Shown piece by piece: positions 17,304 through 25,199 of a stretch of DNA of 64,000 nucleotides. The position numbers and the translations under genes are program-made. Numbering within the stretch: position 1 is the first letter of the stretch; each line of letters starts with the position of its first letter. The stretch comes from Roseiarcus sp963742305 (GTDB lineage: Bacteria > Pseudomonadota > Alphaproteobacteria > Rhizobiales > Beijerinckiaceae). The stretch is from positions 1 to 64,000 of the forward strand of contig CAVULN010000051.1 in assembly GCA_963742305.1 (NCBI GenBank), written 5' to 3'. The notes beneath the pieces are model-generated. The model saw only the letters and a program-made list of their open reading frames with translations, made no database searches and was not told the DNA's origin.

Positions 17304-18415
17304 TGCGCATCCTGATCGCGACCGACGCGTGGCGCCCCCAGATCAACGGCGTCGTGTCGACGCTCGAGCGGATGTCCCAGGCCGCGGCCGAACTGGGCGC
17401 GGCCTTCGATTTCCTCACCCCCCAGGGCATGTGGACAGCGCCGCTGCCCTCCTATCCTGAGATCCGGCTGGCGATCCCCTCGCTCGGGGGGGTCGGCGAG
17501 CGCATCGAGGAAGCGAGACCCGACCATATCCATATTGCCACCGAGGGCCCGATCGGCTGGCTGACGCGGCGCTACTGCCTCAGGCGAAAGCGGGTCTTCA
17601 CCACCAGCTACCACACCCGCTTTCCTGAATACGTGTCGGCTCGGACCGGCGTTCCCGAATGGCTGACCTATGCTGGCCTGCGCTATTTTCACGCGCCTTC
17701 GGCCGCGGTGATGGCGCCGACCCCGGCCATCGTCGCCGACCTTGCCGCCCGCGGCTTCGAGCGGGTGACGCTGTGGACGCGCGGGGTCAACCACGCCTTG
17801 TTCAGCCCGGGGCGCAAGCGCGCGTTCGACCTCAAGCGGCCGATCTTCCTCTCCGTCGGACGGGTCGCGGTGGAAAAGAACCTCGAAGCGCTGCTCGGCC
17901 TCGACCTGCCCGGCTCGACCGTCATCGTCGGCGACGGCCCCGCGCGGCGCGGCCTCGAGCGTCGGTACCGCCACGCGCATTTCCTTGGCTCCAGAGAAGG
18001 CGAAGCGCTGGCTGACATCTATGCGAGCGCGGACGTGTTCGTCTTCCCCTCGCGCACCGATACGTTCGGACTGGTGATGATCGAGGCGATGGCCAGCGGC
18101 CTGCCGGTCGCAGCTTTTCCGGTGCCCGGGCCGATCGATGTCGTCGCTCGCGGAGCTGGCGTGCTTGACGAGGACCTGCGCGCGGCCTGCCTCGAGGCGC
18201 TGACCATCCCGCGCGAGAAGGCGCGCGAGCATTCCCTGCGTTTCACCTGGAAGGAGAGCGCGCGCCAGTTCCTCGACAATATCGAAGGGAGCCGGTCGGG
18301 GTCGGAAGCGGCGATCGTTTCGCCGCCCGCGTTGCGGCGGGGCGCAGCTGGCCGGGAACGGGGAGCCTCCGAGGCGAGCATCCCGCCCCGTTTGGAGCCT
18401 TCCGGCCTTGGGTGA
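17303..18415 (+). CDS. agt: GT4 glycosyltransferase, probable Agt (diacylglycerol glycosyltransferase)
   Basis: A 370-residue GT-B glycosyltransferase of family 4. It starts MRILIATDAWRPQINGVVST, with FTTSYHTRFPEYVSARTGVP in the acceptor domain and SADVFVFPSRTDTFGLVMIE holding the donor-binding E-x7-E-like segment. It starts within the plcP stop codon (TGATG, 17301-17305), so the two are translationally coupled. In PlcP-Agt systems this enzyme adds sugar (glucose or glucuronate) to the diacylglycerol made by PlcP. The C-terminal 50 residues are low-complexity and not conserved. It could also be annotated as a GDP-mannose-dependent mannosyltransferase on similarity alone; context favours Agt. 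Confidence 0.72.
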   Translation: MRILIATDAWRPQINGVVSTLERMSQAAAELGAAFDFLTPQGMWTAPLPSYPEIRLAIPSLGGVGERIEEARPDHIHIATEGPIGWLTRRYCLRRKRVFTTSYHTRFPEYVSARTGVPEWLTYAGLRYFHAPSAAVMAPTPAIVADLAARGFERVTLWTRGVNHALFSPGRKRAFDLKRPIFLSVGRVAVEKNLEALLGLDLPGSTVIVGDGPARRGLERRYRHAHFLGSREGEALADIYASADVFVFPSRTDTFGLVMIEAMASGLPVAAFPVPGPIDVVARGAGVLDEDLRAACLEALTIPREKAREHSLRFTWKESARQFLDNIEGSRSGSEAAIVSPPALRRGAAGRERGASEASIPPRLEPSGLG

Positions 18416-18467
18416 AATTGCTGGAAGGGCCGCCCTGAGGAGAGCGGCGCGGCGGGGGTCCTTGGCG

Positions 18468-18541
18468 TAGCGGTAGTTTTACCGGCGCCCCCTCATGATT
18501 TCAGTGGGTTGAGACCCCGTTTAGTTCCACGCTTCAAAAAC
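18468..18541 (-). repeat. Dispersed repeat, copy 1 (about 74 bp)
   Basis: Read on the minus strand it matches 35991-36062 (plus strand) over its full length with few differences. Both contain GGAACTAAAC and end in GGGGGCGCCGGTAAAA plus TACCGCTA. The last part can form a small CGGTA/TACCG hairpin. This copy lies between agt and chrA, just past both 3' ends. Confidence 0.7.
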
Positions 18542-18604
18542 AACACATAATAATAATGTATTATCGATTCAAAGCCGCGACGATCTGACCAACAGCAAGC
18601 CGCT

Positions 18605-19789
18605 TCAGCCGGCGAGGCTCAGGGCGACCGCGGCTGCGGCGGCGCCGATCACGACAAGGAGCGGAGGCGCGCGCCAGACGACCAGCGCGACAAACCCCGC
18701 TGCGGCAATCGCGAAATCGGCCGGCGCGCGGACCGCGCTCGTCCATACCGGATCGTAGAGCGCCGAAGCGAGCAGGCCGACCACCGCCGCGTTGACGCCG
18801 GCCACGGCCGCGCGCGCAGGCTTGAAGGCGCGCACGTCCCGCCAGAAGACAAGCGCCGCCATCATCACGAGGAGGCCCGGCGCGAAGATGGCGACGAGCG
18901 CCAGCGCCGCCCCGGCAATTCCGCCCGGTGGAATGGCGGCGACCGCGCCAAGATAGGCCGAGAAGGTGAACAGCGGACCGGGGACGGCTTGCGCCGCGCC
19001 ATAACCGGCGAGAAAGGCGCTGTCGGAGACCCATCCGGGATCGACCACCGCCCCGCGCAGCAGCGGCAGCACAACATGACCGCCCCCGAACACCAGCGCG
19101 CCCGAGCGGTAGAACGCCGCGGCCAGCGCCGCCGCGCCCGCGCGCATCGGAACAAGGGATAGCGCAAGCAGCGCGACATAGAGGCCGAGGAACACGGCCC
19201 CCATGCGCCGGCTGATCGGCGCCCCGGCGCCGGCCATCGTCATCTCCCCGCCTTGGCGGCAAACGAGCAATCCGGCGACGGCGCCGAGAAGCATGACCGC
19301 GATCTGGGTCCATGCCGCCCTCGCGAACGCCGCCAGGATCAGGGCGAGGACGGCGATCGTCGCGCGCTGCCGGTCCGGGCATAGGCTCCGGGCCATGCCC
19401 AAAACCGCCTGAGCGACAATGGCGACCGCAGTGAGCTTGAGCCCGTGGATGAGCCCGTCGCCAGCCGGACCATGAAGCGCGCCCGCGCCAAAGGCGAACG
19501 CAGTCATGATCGCCGCCGACGGCAGGGTGAAACCCGCCCAGGCGGCGAGACCGCCGAGATAGCCCGCGCGCGTGAGCCCGATCGCGAAGCCGGTCTGGCT
19601 GCTCGCCGGTCCCGGCAGGAACTGGGCGAGCGCGACCAATTCCGCGAAGGCGCGCTCGTCGAGCCACCCGCGCCTGACGACAAACTCGCGGCGGAAATAG
19701 CCCAGATGAGCGACCGGCCCGCCGAAGCTGGCGAGGCCGAGCTTGAGAAAGACGCGCAGGACCTCGAGCGGGGAGCCGGCGCCGTTCAA
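18605..19789 (-). CDS. chrA: Chromate transporter ChrA, two-domain form
   Basis: A 394-residue membrane protein with two tandem ChrA domains. It carries FLKLGLASFGGPVAHLGYFR and LVALAQFLPGPASSQTGFAI in the first half and FGGGHVVLPLLRGAVV and GYGAAQAVPGPLFTFSAYLG in the second. The paired FGGP and PGP motifs are hallmarks of CHR transporters, which export chromate in exchange for sulfate or protons at the inner membrane. The length fits the bidomain family. It is 7 bases downstream of the transaldolase gene on the same strand; no chrB regulator is nearby. Real substrate not tested. Confidence 0.88.
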   Translation of the reverse strand: MNGAGSPLEVLRVFLKLGLASFGGPVAHLGYFRREFVVRRGWLDERAFAELVALAQFLPGPASSQTGFAIGLTRAGYLGGLAAWAGFTLPSAAIMTAFAFGAGALHGPAGDGLIHGLKLTAVAIVAQAVLGMARSLCPDRQRATIAVLALILAAFARAAWTQIAVMLLGAVAGLLVCRQGGEMTMAGAGAPISRRMGAVFLGLYVALLALSLVPMRAGAAALAAAFYRSGALVFGGGHVVLPLLRGAVVDPGWVSDSAFLAGYGAAQAVPGPLFTFSAYLGAVAAIPPGGIAGAALALVAIFAPGLLVMMAALVFWRDVRAFKPARAAVAGVNAAVVGLLASALYDPVWTSAVRAPADFAIAAAGFVALVVWRAPPLLVVIGAAAAAVALSLAG

Positions 19790-19796
19790 GCCGTCG

Positions 19797-20750
19797 TCAC
19801 GCCGCCTTCGCCAGCCGCTGCTCGACCATCGCCCTCAGCTTGTTCAAGTCATTCGCGAACAGGCGGATGCCGTCGGACAGCTTCTCGGTCGCCATCTGGT
19901 CCTCGTTCAGCATCCAGCGGAAGGTCTTTTCGTCGATCGCGACCTTGGCCGGGGCGGGCCCGGGATGGGCCGGATCGAGGCGGCGGGGAAGCTCGCCCTC
20001 CTCCTTGGACAGAGCCTCGAGGAGCTGCGGCGAGATGGTGAGCCGGTCGCAACCCGCCAGCGCCTCGATTTCGCCGGTGTTGCGGAACGACGCGCCCATG
20101 ACGACCGTCTTGATCCCGTAGGTCTTGTAATAGGCGTAGATCGTCCGGACCGACTGCACGCCGGGATCGGTTTCAGGCGTGTAGGGCCCGCCGCCCGCCT
20201 TCACATGCCAGTCGAGGATGCGCCCGACGAAGGGCGAGAGCAGGAACGCCTTGGCGTCGCCCGCGGCGATCGCCTGCGCCAGCGAAAAGGCGAGGGTCAT
20301 GTTGCAGTCGATGCCCTCGGGCTGCAGCCGCCGGGCGGCCTGCACGCCTTCCCAGGTCGAGGCGAGCTTGATCAGGATGTGCTCGCGGCCGACGCCCCGT
20401 TCCTTGTAGGCGGCGATGATCGACTTCGCCTTGGCGACCATGCCCTCGGTGTCGAACGAAAGATCGGCGTCGACTTCGGTCGACACCCGGCCCGGCACGA
20501 TCTTCGTCAGCTCGGAGCCGAAGTTGATCGCGATGCGGTCCGTCACCTCGCCGACCGCCGCGCCCCGCTTGCCGCCCCAGACGATCGCCTCGTCGACGAG
20601 GCGGGCGTAGGCCGGCATCTCGGCGGCTTTCAGGATCAGCGACGGATTGGTGGTCGCGTCGGTCGGCTTGTAGGCGCGGATCGCTTCCATGTCGCCAGTG
20701 TCCGACACAACCGTCGTCATCGCGCGCAACTGTTCAAGCTTGTTGGTCAT
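19797..20750 (-). CDS. tal: Transaldolase
   Basis: A 317-residue class I transaldolase of TalA/TalB type. TDATTNPSLILKAAEMPAYA is the N-terminal signature, HILIKLASTWEGVQAARRLQ carries the Schiff-base Lys near residue 128, and GADGA-type barrel segments follow (TVVMGASFRNTGEIEALAGC). It transfers a dihydroxyacetone unit between sedoheptulose-7-phosphate and glyceraldehyde-3-phosphate in the non-oxidative pentose phosphate pathway. The ATG at 20750 has GAGGAGA upstream; an in-frame ATG at 20771 precedes that site and is not used here. The gene is followed by chrA. Confidence 0.93.
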   Translation of the reverse strand: MTNKLEQLRAMTTVVSDTGDMEAIRAYKPTDATTNPSLILKAAEMPAYARLVDEAIVWGGKRGAAVGEVTDRIAINFGSELTKIVPGRVSTEVDADLSFDTEGMVAKAKSIIAAYKERGVGREHILIKLASTWEGVQAARRLQPEGIDCNMTLAFSLAQAIAAGDAKAFLLSPFVGRILDWHVKAGGGPYTPETDPGVQSVRTIYAYYKTYGIKTVVMGASFRNTGEIEALAGCDRLTISPQLLEALSKEEGELPRRLDPAHPGPAPAKVAIDEKTFRWMLNEDQMATEKLSDGIRLFANDLNKLRAMVEQRLAKAA

Positions 20751-20849
20751 GAGATCGGTCTCCTCGGCCAAGGTTGGATTTTGGCGCGATTGTCGCGCCG
20801 TCGCGCGTCATACGCAAGCGGCGAAGCCTTGAGCGGCGGCGCGCTGTCT

Positions 20850-20874
20850 GGAACCTAACGCGCCCGAGCCCGTT
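20850..20874 (+). promoter_or_regulatory. EcfG-type promoter
   Basis: GGAAC at 20850-20854, 16 bases, then CGTT at 20871-20874, matching the alphaproteobacterial general stress sigma factor consensus (GGAAC-N16/17-CGTT). It lies 29 bases before the ferritin-like gene. The cognate sigma gene ecfG is at 48223 in this window. Confidence 0.8.
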
Positions 20875-20903
20875 CTTGGTCGTTCAACGCCAAGGAGCGC
20901 GAC

Positions 20904-21416
20904 ATGCCCAGCCGCAAGACCCCGGAAGATTCCCACAAGAATCTCGAAGATTTGTTCTTCGAGACCCTTAAAGACATCTATTTCGCCGAAAAGCAGATTT
21001 TACGCGCCTTGCCGAAGATGGCGCGTGAGGCCTCGTCACCGGAACTGAAGCAGGCCTTCGAGACGCACCGCGACCAGACGGAAGGCCATGTCGAACGCCT
21101 CAACGAGGTGTTCGAACAGTTCGGGCGGCCCGCGCGCGGCAAGACGTGCGAGGCGATCCTTGGCATCATCGAGGAAGCCAAAGAGATCATGGATGAGTTC
21201 AAGGGCGCGGAAGCGCTCGACGCCGGCCTCGCGTCATCGGCCCAGGCAGTCGAGCACTATGAGATCGCCCGCTACGGCACGCTCAAGACCTGGGCCAAGG
21301 AACTTGGACTCAACGACGCCGCGAACCTCCTCGGCGAGACGCTCAAGGAAGAAATCGAGACGGACCAGCTGCTCACCAGGATCGCGACCTCAAGCGTCAA
21401 CATGAAGGCGGCCTGA
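20904..21416 (+). CDS. YciE/YciF-type ferritin-like stress protein (DUF892)
   Basis: A 170-residue four-helix protein of the DUF892 family. LEDLFFETLKDIYFAEKQIL is the family start, with Glu and His ligand positions in AFETHRDQTEGHVERLNEVF and AQAVEHYEIARYGTLKTWAK. Such proteins bind a di-metal centre and are induced by osmotic, desiccation and general stress; the exact reaction is not known. An EcfG-type promoter directly upstream supports membership in the general stress regulon. It is a stand-alone gene in the cytoplasm with family-typical length. Confidence 0.88.
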   Translation: MPSRKTPEDSHKNLEDLFFETLKDIYFAEKQILRALPKMAREASSPELKQAFETHRDQTEGHVERLNEVFEQFGRPARGKTCEAILGIIEEAKEIMDEFKGAEALDAGLASSAQAVEHYEIARYGTLKTWAKELGLNDAANLLGETLKEEIETDQLLTRIATSSVNMKAA

Positions 21417-21535
21417 GCGCGCCCCCTCGGCGCGGGATTGGGCGATACTCAGTCGCGCGCTTCGGGCGCGCCGTTGGCGAGCCCGCCTCGGCGCAGCGCG
21501 GCGGTACGCCGGCAAAGCAGCGCCGATCGCACGGG

Positions 21536-22153
21536 TTACGTGATCCAGCGGCATTCGCCGTTCTCGAAGCGGAGAGCTCGCCCCTGGGCGATCGGCGCGT
21601 CCATCGCCTTCGCGGGCTTGACGCCCGCGATCAGCGTCATCAGCGCCCGCGCCACGCCGCCGTGCGAAACGACGAACGCGTCCGCGGTCAATCCGCCGAG
21701 CCACGGACGCACGCGCTCCGCGAGCATCGCGTAGCTCTCGCCGCCGGGCGGGGCAAAATTCCATTTGTCTTTTTCGCGCGCCCGGAGCCCTTCGGGATCG
21801 CGCGCCTCGATTTCCGGCCAGGTCAGGCCTTCCCAGGCGCCGAAGCTGAGCTCCTTCAGGACCGGATCGAGCCGGTAGCGCGCCGGCGGCAGACCCATCG
21901 CTTCGCGCGCAATCTCCATCGTCTCCCGCGCGCGCCCGAGCGGCGAGGCGACGAAAGCCTCCGCCGCCTCCAGCCGCTCGATCTCGGAGGCGATCCGCGC
22001 CCGAAGCGTCCGCCCGACCGCCCGCGCCTGCTCGCGCCCGCGCGCGTTGAGCGGGGTGTCGCGCTGTCCCTGGAGCCGGCTCTCGGCGTTGTAAGCCGTC
22101 TCGCCGTGGCGCAGGAAGATGAGGCGATGGGCGAACGGCGTCACGGGACTCAC
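21536..22153 (-). CDS. Histidine phosphatase (phosphoglycerate mutase-like)
   Basis: 205 residues with the RHG motif FLRHGETAYNAESRLQGQRD near residue 15, FVASPLGRARETMEIA with the phosphate-binding Arg, the acceptor Glu in KELSFGAWEGLTWPEI, and VVSHGGVARALMTLIAG with the second His. All key residues of a branch 1 histidine phosphatase are present. It would remove phosphate from a small sugar phosphate or similar compound, and the substrate cannot be read from sequence. It is 122 bases downstream of the pfkB-type gene on the same strand, so a role in the same sugar-phosphate module is possible. Confidence 0.88.
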   Translation of the reverse strand: MSPVTPFAHRLIFLRHGETAYNAESRLQGQRDTPLNARGREQARAVGRTLRARIASEIERLEAAEAFVASPLGRARETMEIAREAMGLPPARYRLDPVLKELSFGAWEGLTWPEIEARDPEGLRAREKDKWNFAPPGGESYAMLAERVRPWLGGLTADAFVVSHGGVARALMTLIAGVKPAKAMDAPIAQGRALRFENGECRWIT

Positions 22154-22275
22154 CTGGTTCAGAGAGGATACGGGGCTCGCGCCCGTGTTCGGCGAGCCCG
22201 GACTACTGTCGCGGGGTCGGCGATCCCGCCCGACAATGCGCCGAGCCGGTCAAGGTCGGCCATCCGCCGCTGCCG

Positions 22276-23301
22276 TTACAGCTCGAGCGGCCTAAATCCC
22301 CACTGCTTCGCGAGCTTGAGGCACTCGGCGACCGTTCCGACGCCGGCGGTCGTCGACACCGCGCGCATCGCCGCGGCGGCGCAGGCATGTCCCAGTTGCA
22401 GGCATTCGGCGATCGGCCATCGCTCATGCAGCCCGTAGAGCATGCCGGCGGCGAACGCGTCGCCCGCGCCATTGGCGCCGGCGATGGCGCTCGCCGGCAA
22501 CGCGACCGAGCCGAGCGAAAGGCGCGATCCGTCGCGCGCGCCCACGATCGCGCCCTCGGGGAAATGGGCCGCGGCCCAGTGCATGGGGCCGAGCGCAAGC
22601 GCCGCGCCGATCGCCCGCGCGACCGCGTCCGGATCGGCCGAACCGTCGGGGCGCCGCGTCGCAAGTCCCGCCAGCGCCCCGATCTCGTAATCGTTGACGA
22701 TGAGGTAATCGAGATGGGGCAGGCACGGCCGGCCAAGCTCGGCGAGCCGCTCCGCCCCGGTCGTCATCAATTCGAGATTGGCGCTGAGGCCCAGGGCGCG
22801 CGCTTTTCGCAGCACCGCGACCCATCCGTTGGCGTCGCCCTGCCACGGGCGATCCATGACCTTATGCGCGCCTGGCAATCCAAGATGCAGAATTCCCGCC
22901 CGGGTCGACGAGAAATCGAAGTCGTCGGGCGTCATCCCGGCCGCTGCGCCCTGATGATAGAAATGGGTGCGCCGGCCGCTCTCGGCGACATTGAAGGCGT
23001 CGACGCTCATCGTCGCTCCCTGCGGCCGCGCGCGAAGGCCCGAGCGCCCGACCCCATGCGCGTCGCATTGATCGAGGAGAAAGCGCCCGAGCTCGTCGTC
23101 GCCGATGACCCCCATCCCCTCGACCGGAAAGTCCGGATCGAGGCGCTTGAGGTCGATCGCCATGTTGAAGCCCGCGCCCCCGCCCTGGCGATCGACCGCC
23201 AGGACCTCGTTGGAGGTGTCCTCCTCCGGCCAGCGCTCAATCGACTTGTTGAAATCGACGCACCACGTGCCCGCCGACAGAACGCCGCGCCGTTCGCCCA
23301 T
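22276..23301 (-). CDS. PfkB-family sugar kinase
   Basis: 341 residues with a ribokinase fold. The N-terminal GGGAGFNMAIDLKRLDPDFP binds sugar. The second PfkB signature, with anion hole and catalytic Asp, is IAGANGAGDAFAAGML near residue 274. It should phosphorylate a sugar or sugar phosphate with ATP. It follows the aldolase-like barrel gene by 19 bases, so the pair is almost surely one operon: kinase plus aldolase is the usual logic of ketose degradation (tagatose, fructose or deoxy-sugar type). Substrate unknown. No sugar transporter is adjacent. Confidence 0.85.
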   Translation of the reverse strand: MGERRGVLSAGTWCVDFNKSIERWPEEDTSNEVLAVDRQGGGAGFNMAIDLKRLDPDFPVEGMGVIGDDELGRFLLDQCDAHGVGRSGLRARPQGATMSVDAFNVAESGRRTHFYHQGAAAGMTPDDFDFSSTRAGILHLGLPGAHKVMDRPWQGDANGWVAVLRKARALGLSANLELMTTGAERLAELGRPCLPHLDYLIVNDYEIGALAGLATRRPDGSADPDAVARAIGAALALGPMHWAAAHFPEGAIVGARDGSRLSLGSVALPASAIAGANGAGDAFAAGMLYGLHERWPIAECLQLGHACAAAAMRAVSTTAGVGTVAECLKLAKQWGFRPLEL

Positions 23302-23304
23302 CGG

Positions 23305-24285
23305 TCAGGCCTGCTTGAGGGCCGGCTCGGTGATCGCGCTGTCGAGCTTGATCTCGCGCATCGGCTTGAGGCCCTGCTTCACGACCGCCGCGTGATAGGC
23401 CTTGACCGCCTCGAGCGGGGTCAGATCGCCGTCGGCGACAGCGCGCATGAAACGCACGATGTCGAGCGGCGATTCGGCGAGGTTGATCTTGCGGCCGAAC
23501 AGCGCGACGCGCGCGCCGTATTTCTCCGCCTGATGAAGAAGCTCGAAGCAGTCCCGGGTGGTTCCCGCCCCGCCGCCCAGCACCCCAACGACCAGGCCGG
23601 GGTCGAACGAGGCCAGCTCTTCCAGGGCTTTCGGCCCGTTATAGGCGATCTTGAGGAATCGCGGGCGCTCGGCCTCGGTGAGGCCGGCGAGAGCGCGGAT
23701 GATCGAGTCGTTGACGAACCCGGGCATCGTCTCCGCCGTGAGGCCGCCGCGCTCGACATTGGGATTGAAGACTTCGAGAAAGTAGGAGAAGCGGTTGGCT
23801 TCGGCGTCGGCGCGAAAGTCCCTGAACGCCATGAGCGAGGCATGGTCGGCGGCCGTGTCGTTGGTGAAGGTGATCGAATAGAGCCCGAGGTCGGTGAGTC
23901 TCTTGACATGCTTGAGCGAGGCGCTGCGGAACGGCCGCGACGGCTCAAGATGGTGGGCGCCGCCGCGATGGCGCCAGACGTCCGTCGTGTCATTGGCGCG
24001 GATAACGGGCTTGACCCCGGTCCTGGCGAAGGCCTTGCGCTTGACCAGTTGCTCGAGATTGGAGACCGAGGTCAGCATGATGTCGACGACATCCTGCTTG
24101 ACGATCGCCTCGATCGAATCCAGGAACTCCGCGCGCGTCCGGAAACGCGTCTCGCCCGGCGCCGCGGGCCCAACCGCGTGCAGCCCCGGGCCCATATCCG
24201 GATCCTTGGCGTCGGCGATGATGAAATCCGAACGCTTGTAGGCGCCCGAGCGAATCCGCGCCAGCTTGTCGTCGAGCCGAGTCAT
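23305..24285 (-). CDS. Predicted TIM-barrel protein, class I aldolase-like
   Basis: 326 residues; not assigned to a named enzyme. VVDIMLTSVSNLEQLVKRKA, RFLKIAYNGPKALEELASFD and VVGVLGGGAGTTRDCFELLH have the spacing of a beta/alpha barrel. The Lys in LKIAYNG (near residue 210) sits where class I aldolases of the DhnA/LsrF type carry the Schiff-base Lys, and the Gly-rich GVLGGGAGTT resembles their phosphate-binding loop. ATG 24285 is chosen because GGAG lies 8 bases upstream; 24297 is an alternative. The PfkB kinase follows after 3 bases (stop 23305, kinase start 23301), suggesting sequential steps. Confidence in aldolase chemistry is moderate. Confidence 0.6.
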   Translation of the reverse strand: MTRLDDKLARIRSGAYKRSDFIIADAKDPDMGPGLHAVGPAAPGETRFRTRAEFLDSIEAIVKQDVVDIMLTSVSNLEQLVKRKAFARTGVKPVIRANDTTDVWRHRGGAHHLEPSRPFRSASLKHVKRLTDLGLYSITFTNDTAADHASLMAFRDFRADAEANRFSYFLEVFNPNVERGGLTAETMPGFVNDSIIRALAGLTEAERPRFLKIAYNGPKALEELASFDPGLVVGVLGGGAGTTRDCFELLHQAEKYGARVALFGRKINLAESPLDIVRFMRAVADGDLTPLEAVKAYHAAVVKQGLKPMREIKLDSAITEPALKQA

Positions 24286-24447
24286 ACAACACTCCAATGG
24301 GTAAAGGATCAGCCGGTCTTATAGCTCGCGAGGCCACTTCGGCGCCATAGGCTCGCGACCGCTGGGTGGCGCGAAGGGTCCCGATCCGATAGTTTGCCAG
24401 CCCCGACCGGCTCAATCGATTCTGACTGAAAATTCAAGGTCCGCCTG

Positions 24448-25197
24448 ATGTCCGACAATCTTCGCATTCCCGCGCTAAGCGGCCGGCGCGTCGGACCCGC
24501 TCGGCCCGGCCTGCCGCGTGGTTGGACCTGGGGAATGAACAAGGCGCTTCTCGTCTATATCGCGCTGGCCGCGTTGACGCTCGCGGTTTTCGCGATTTGG
24601 CCCGGGCTCGATCTCGCGGTGTCCCATGTCTTTTTCTGGGATGGCGGCTTCGACGGCGACGGCATTCCGGACCAGCTCGCCCGCGACTTTTTCCGCGTCA
24701 CGCCATTCGTCGTGCTCGCCGTCTATGGCGCGCTCTGGCTCGCCAGGCGCTGCGGGGCGAATCTCCGCTGGGCGCCGAGCGGGCGGGCCATGATCTTTCT
24801 CATCGTCACGATGGTCGTGGGGCCAGGCCTCATCGTCAATCTCGGTTTCAAGGATCATTGGCACCGTCCCCGCCCGGTCCACACCGAGAACTTCGATGGA
24901 CAGAACCCGTTCATGCCGTGGTATGACGACGGCGGCGCGTGCAAAAGGAACTGCTCCTTCCCCTCGGGCGAGGCGTCGACCGCCTTCTGGATGGTGGCGC
25001 CGGCGAGCTTGCTGCCCGATCCCTTGCGCGCTCCGGCGATCGCCGCGGCTTTCGCGTTCGGCGCCGGCGCGAGCGTGCTGAGGCTCGCCTTCGGCGGCCA
25101 CTACCTTAGCGACGTGCTGCTCGGCGGGCTCGTCACCCTGATTGTCATCGAAATCGCCCGGCGCCTCCTCTGGCCGCGCGGCAAGCCGGCGGATTGA
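24448..25197 (+). CDS. PAP2-family membrane phosphatase with PSGE in place of PSGH
   Basis: About 249 residues with an N-terminal helix (LLVYIALAALTLAVFAIWPG), several membrane segments, and three phosphatase motifs: KDHWHRPRP near residue 134, CSFPSGEASTAFW near 171, and LRLAFGGHYLSDVLLGG near 216. It resembles lipid phosphatases acting on phosphatidate, undecaprenyl-PP or lipid A phosphates. Motif 2 reads PSGE instead of PSGH, and motif 3 keeps the catalytic His. Gluconokinase follows 2 bases downstream. ATG 24448 has AAGG 8 bases upstream; ATG 24535 is an alternative start that shortens the N-terminus by 29 residues. Confidence 0.75.
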   Translation: MSDNLRIPALSGRRVGPARPGLPRGWTWGMNKALLVYIALAALTLAVFAIWPGLDLAVSHVFFWDGGFDGDGIPDQLARDFFRVTPFVVLAVYGALWLARRCGANLRWAPSGRAMIFLIVTMVVGPGLIVNLGFKDHWHRPRPVHTENFDGQNPFMPWYDDGGACKRNCSFPSGEASTAFWMVAPASLLPDPLRAPAIAAAFAFGAGASVLRLAFGGHYLSDVLLGGLVTLIVIEIARRLLWPRGKPAD

Positions 25198-25199
25198 CG

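Noticed and set aside
18520..18541. GGAACTAAAC in the dispersed repeat as an EcfG promoter
   Set aside because: After 16 bases the sequence is CCAC (CGAC in the other copy), not CGTT.
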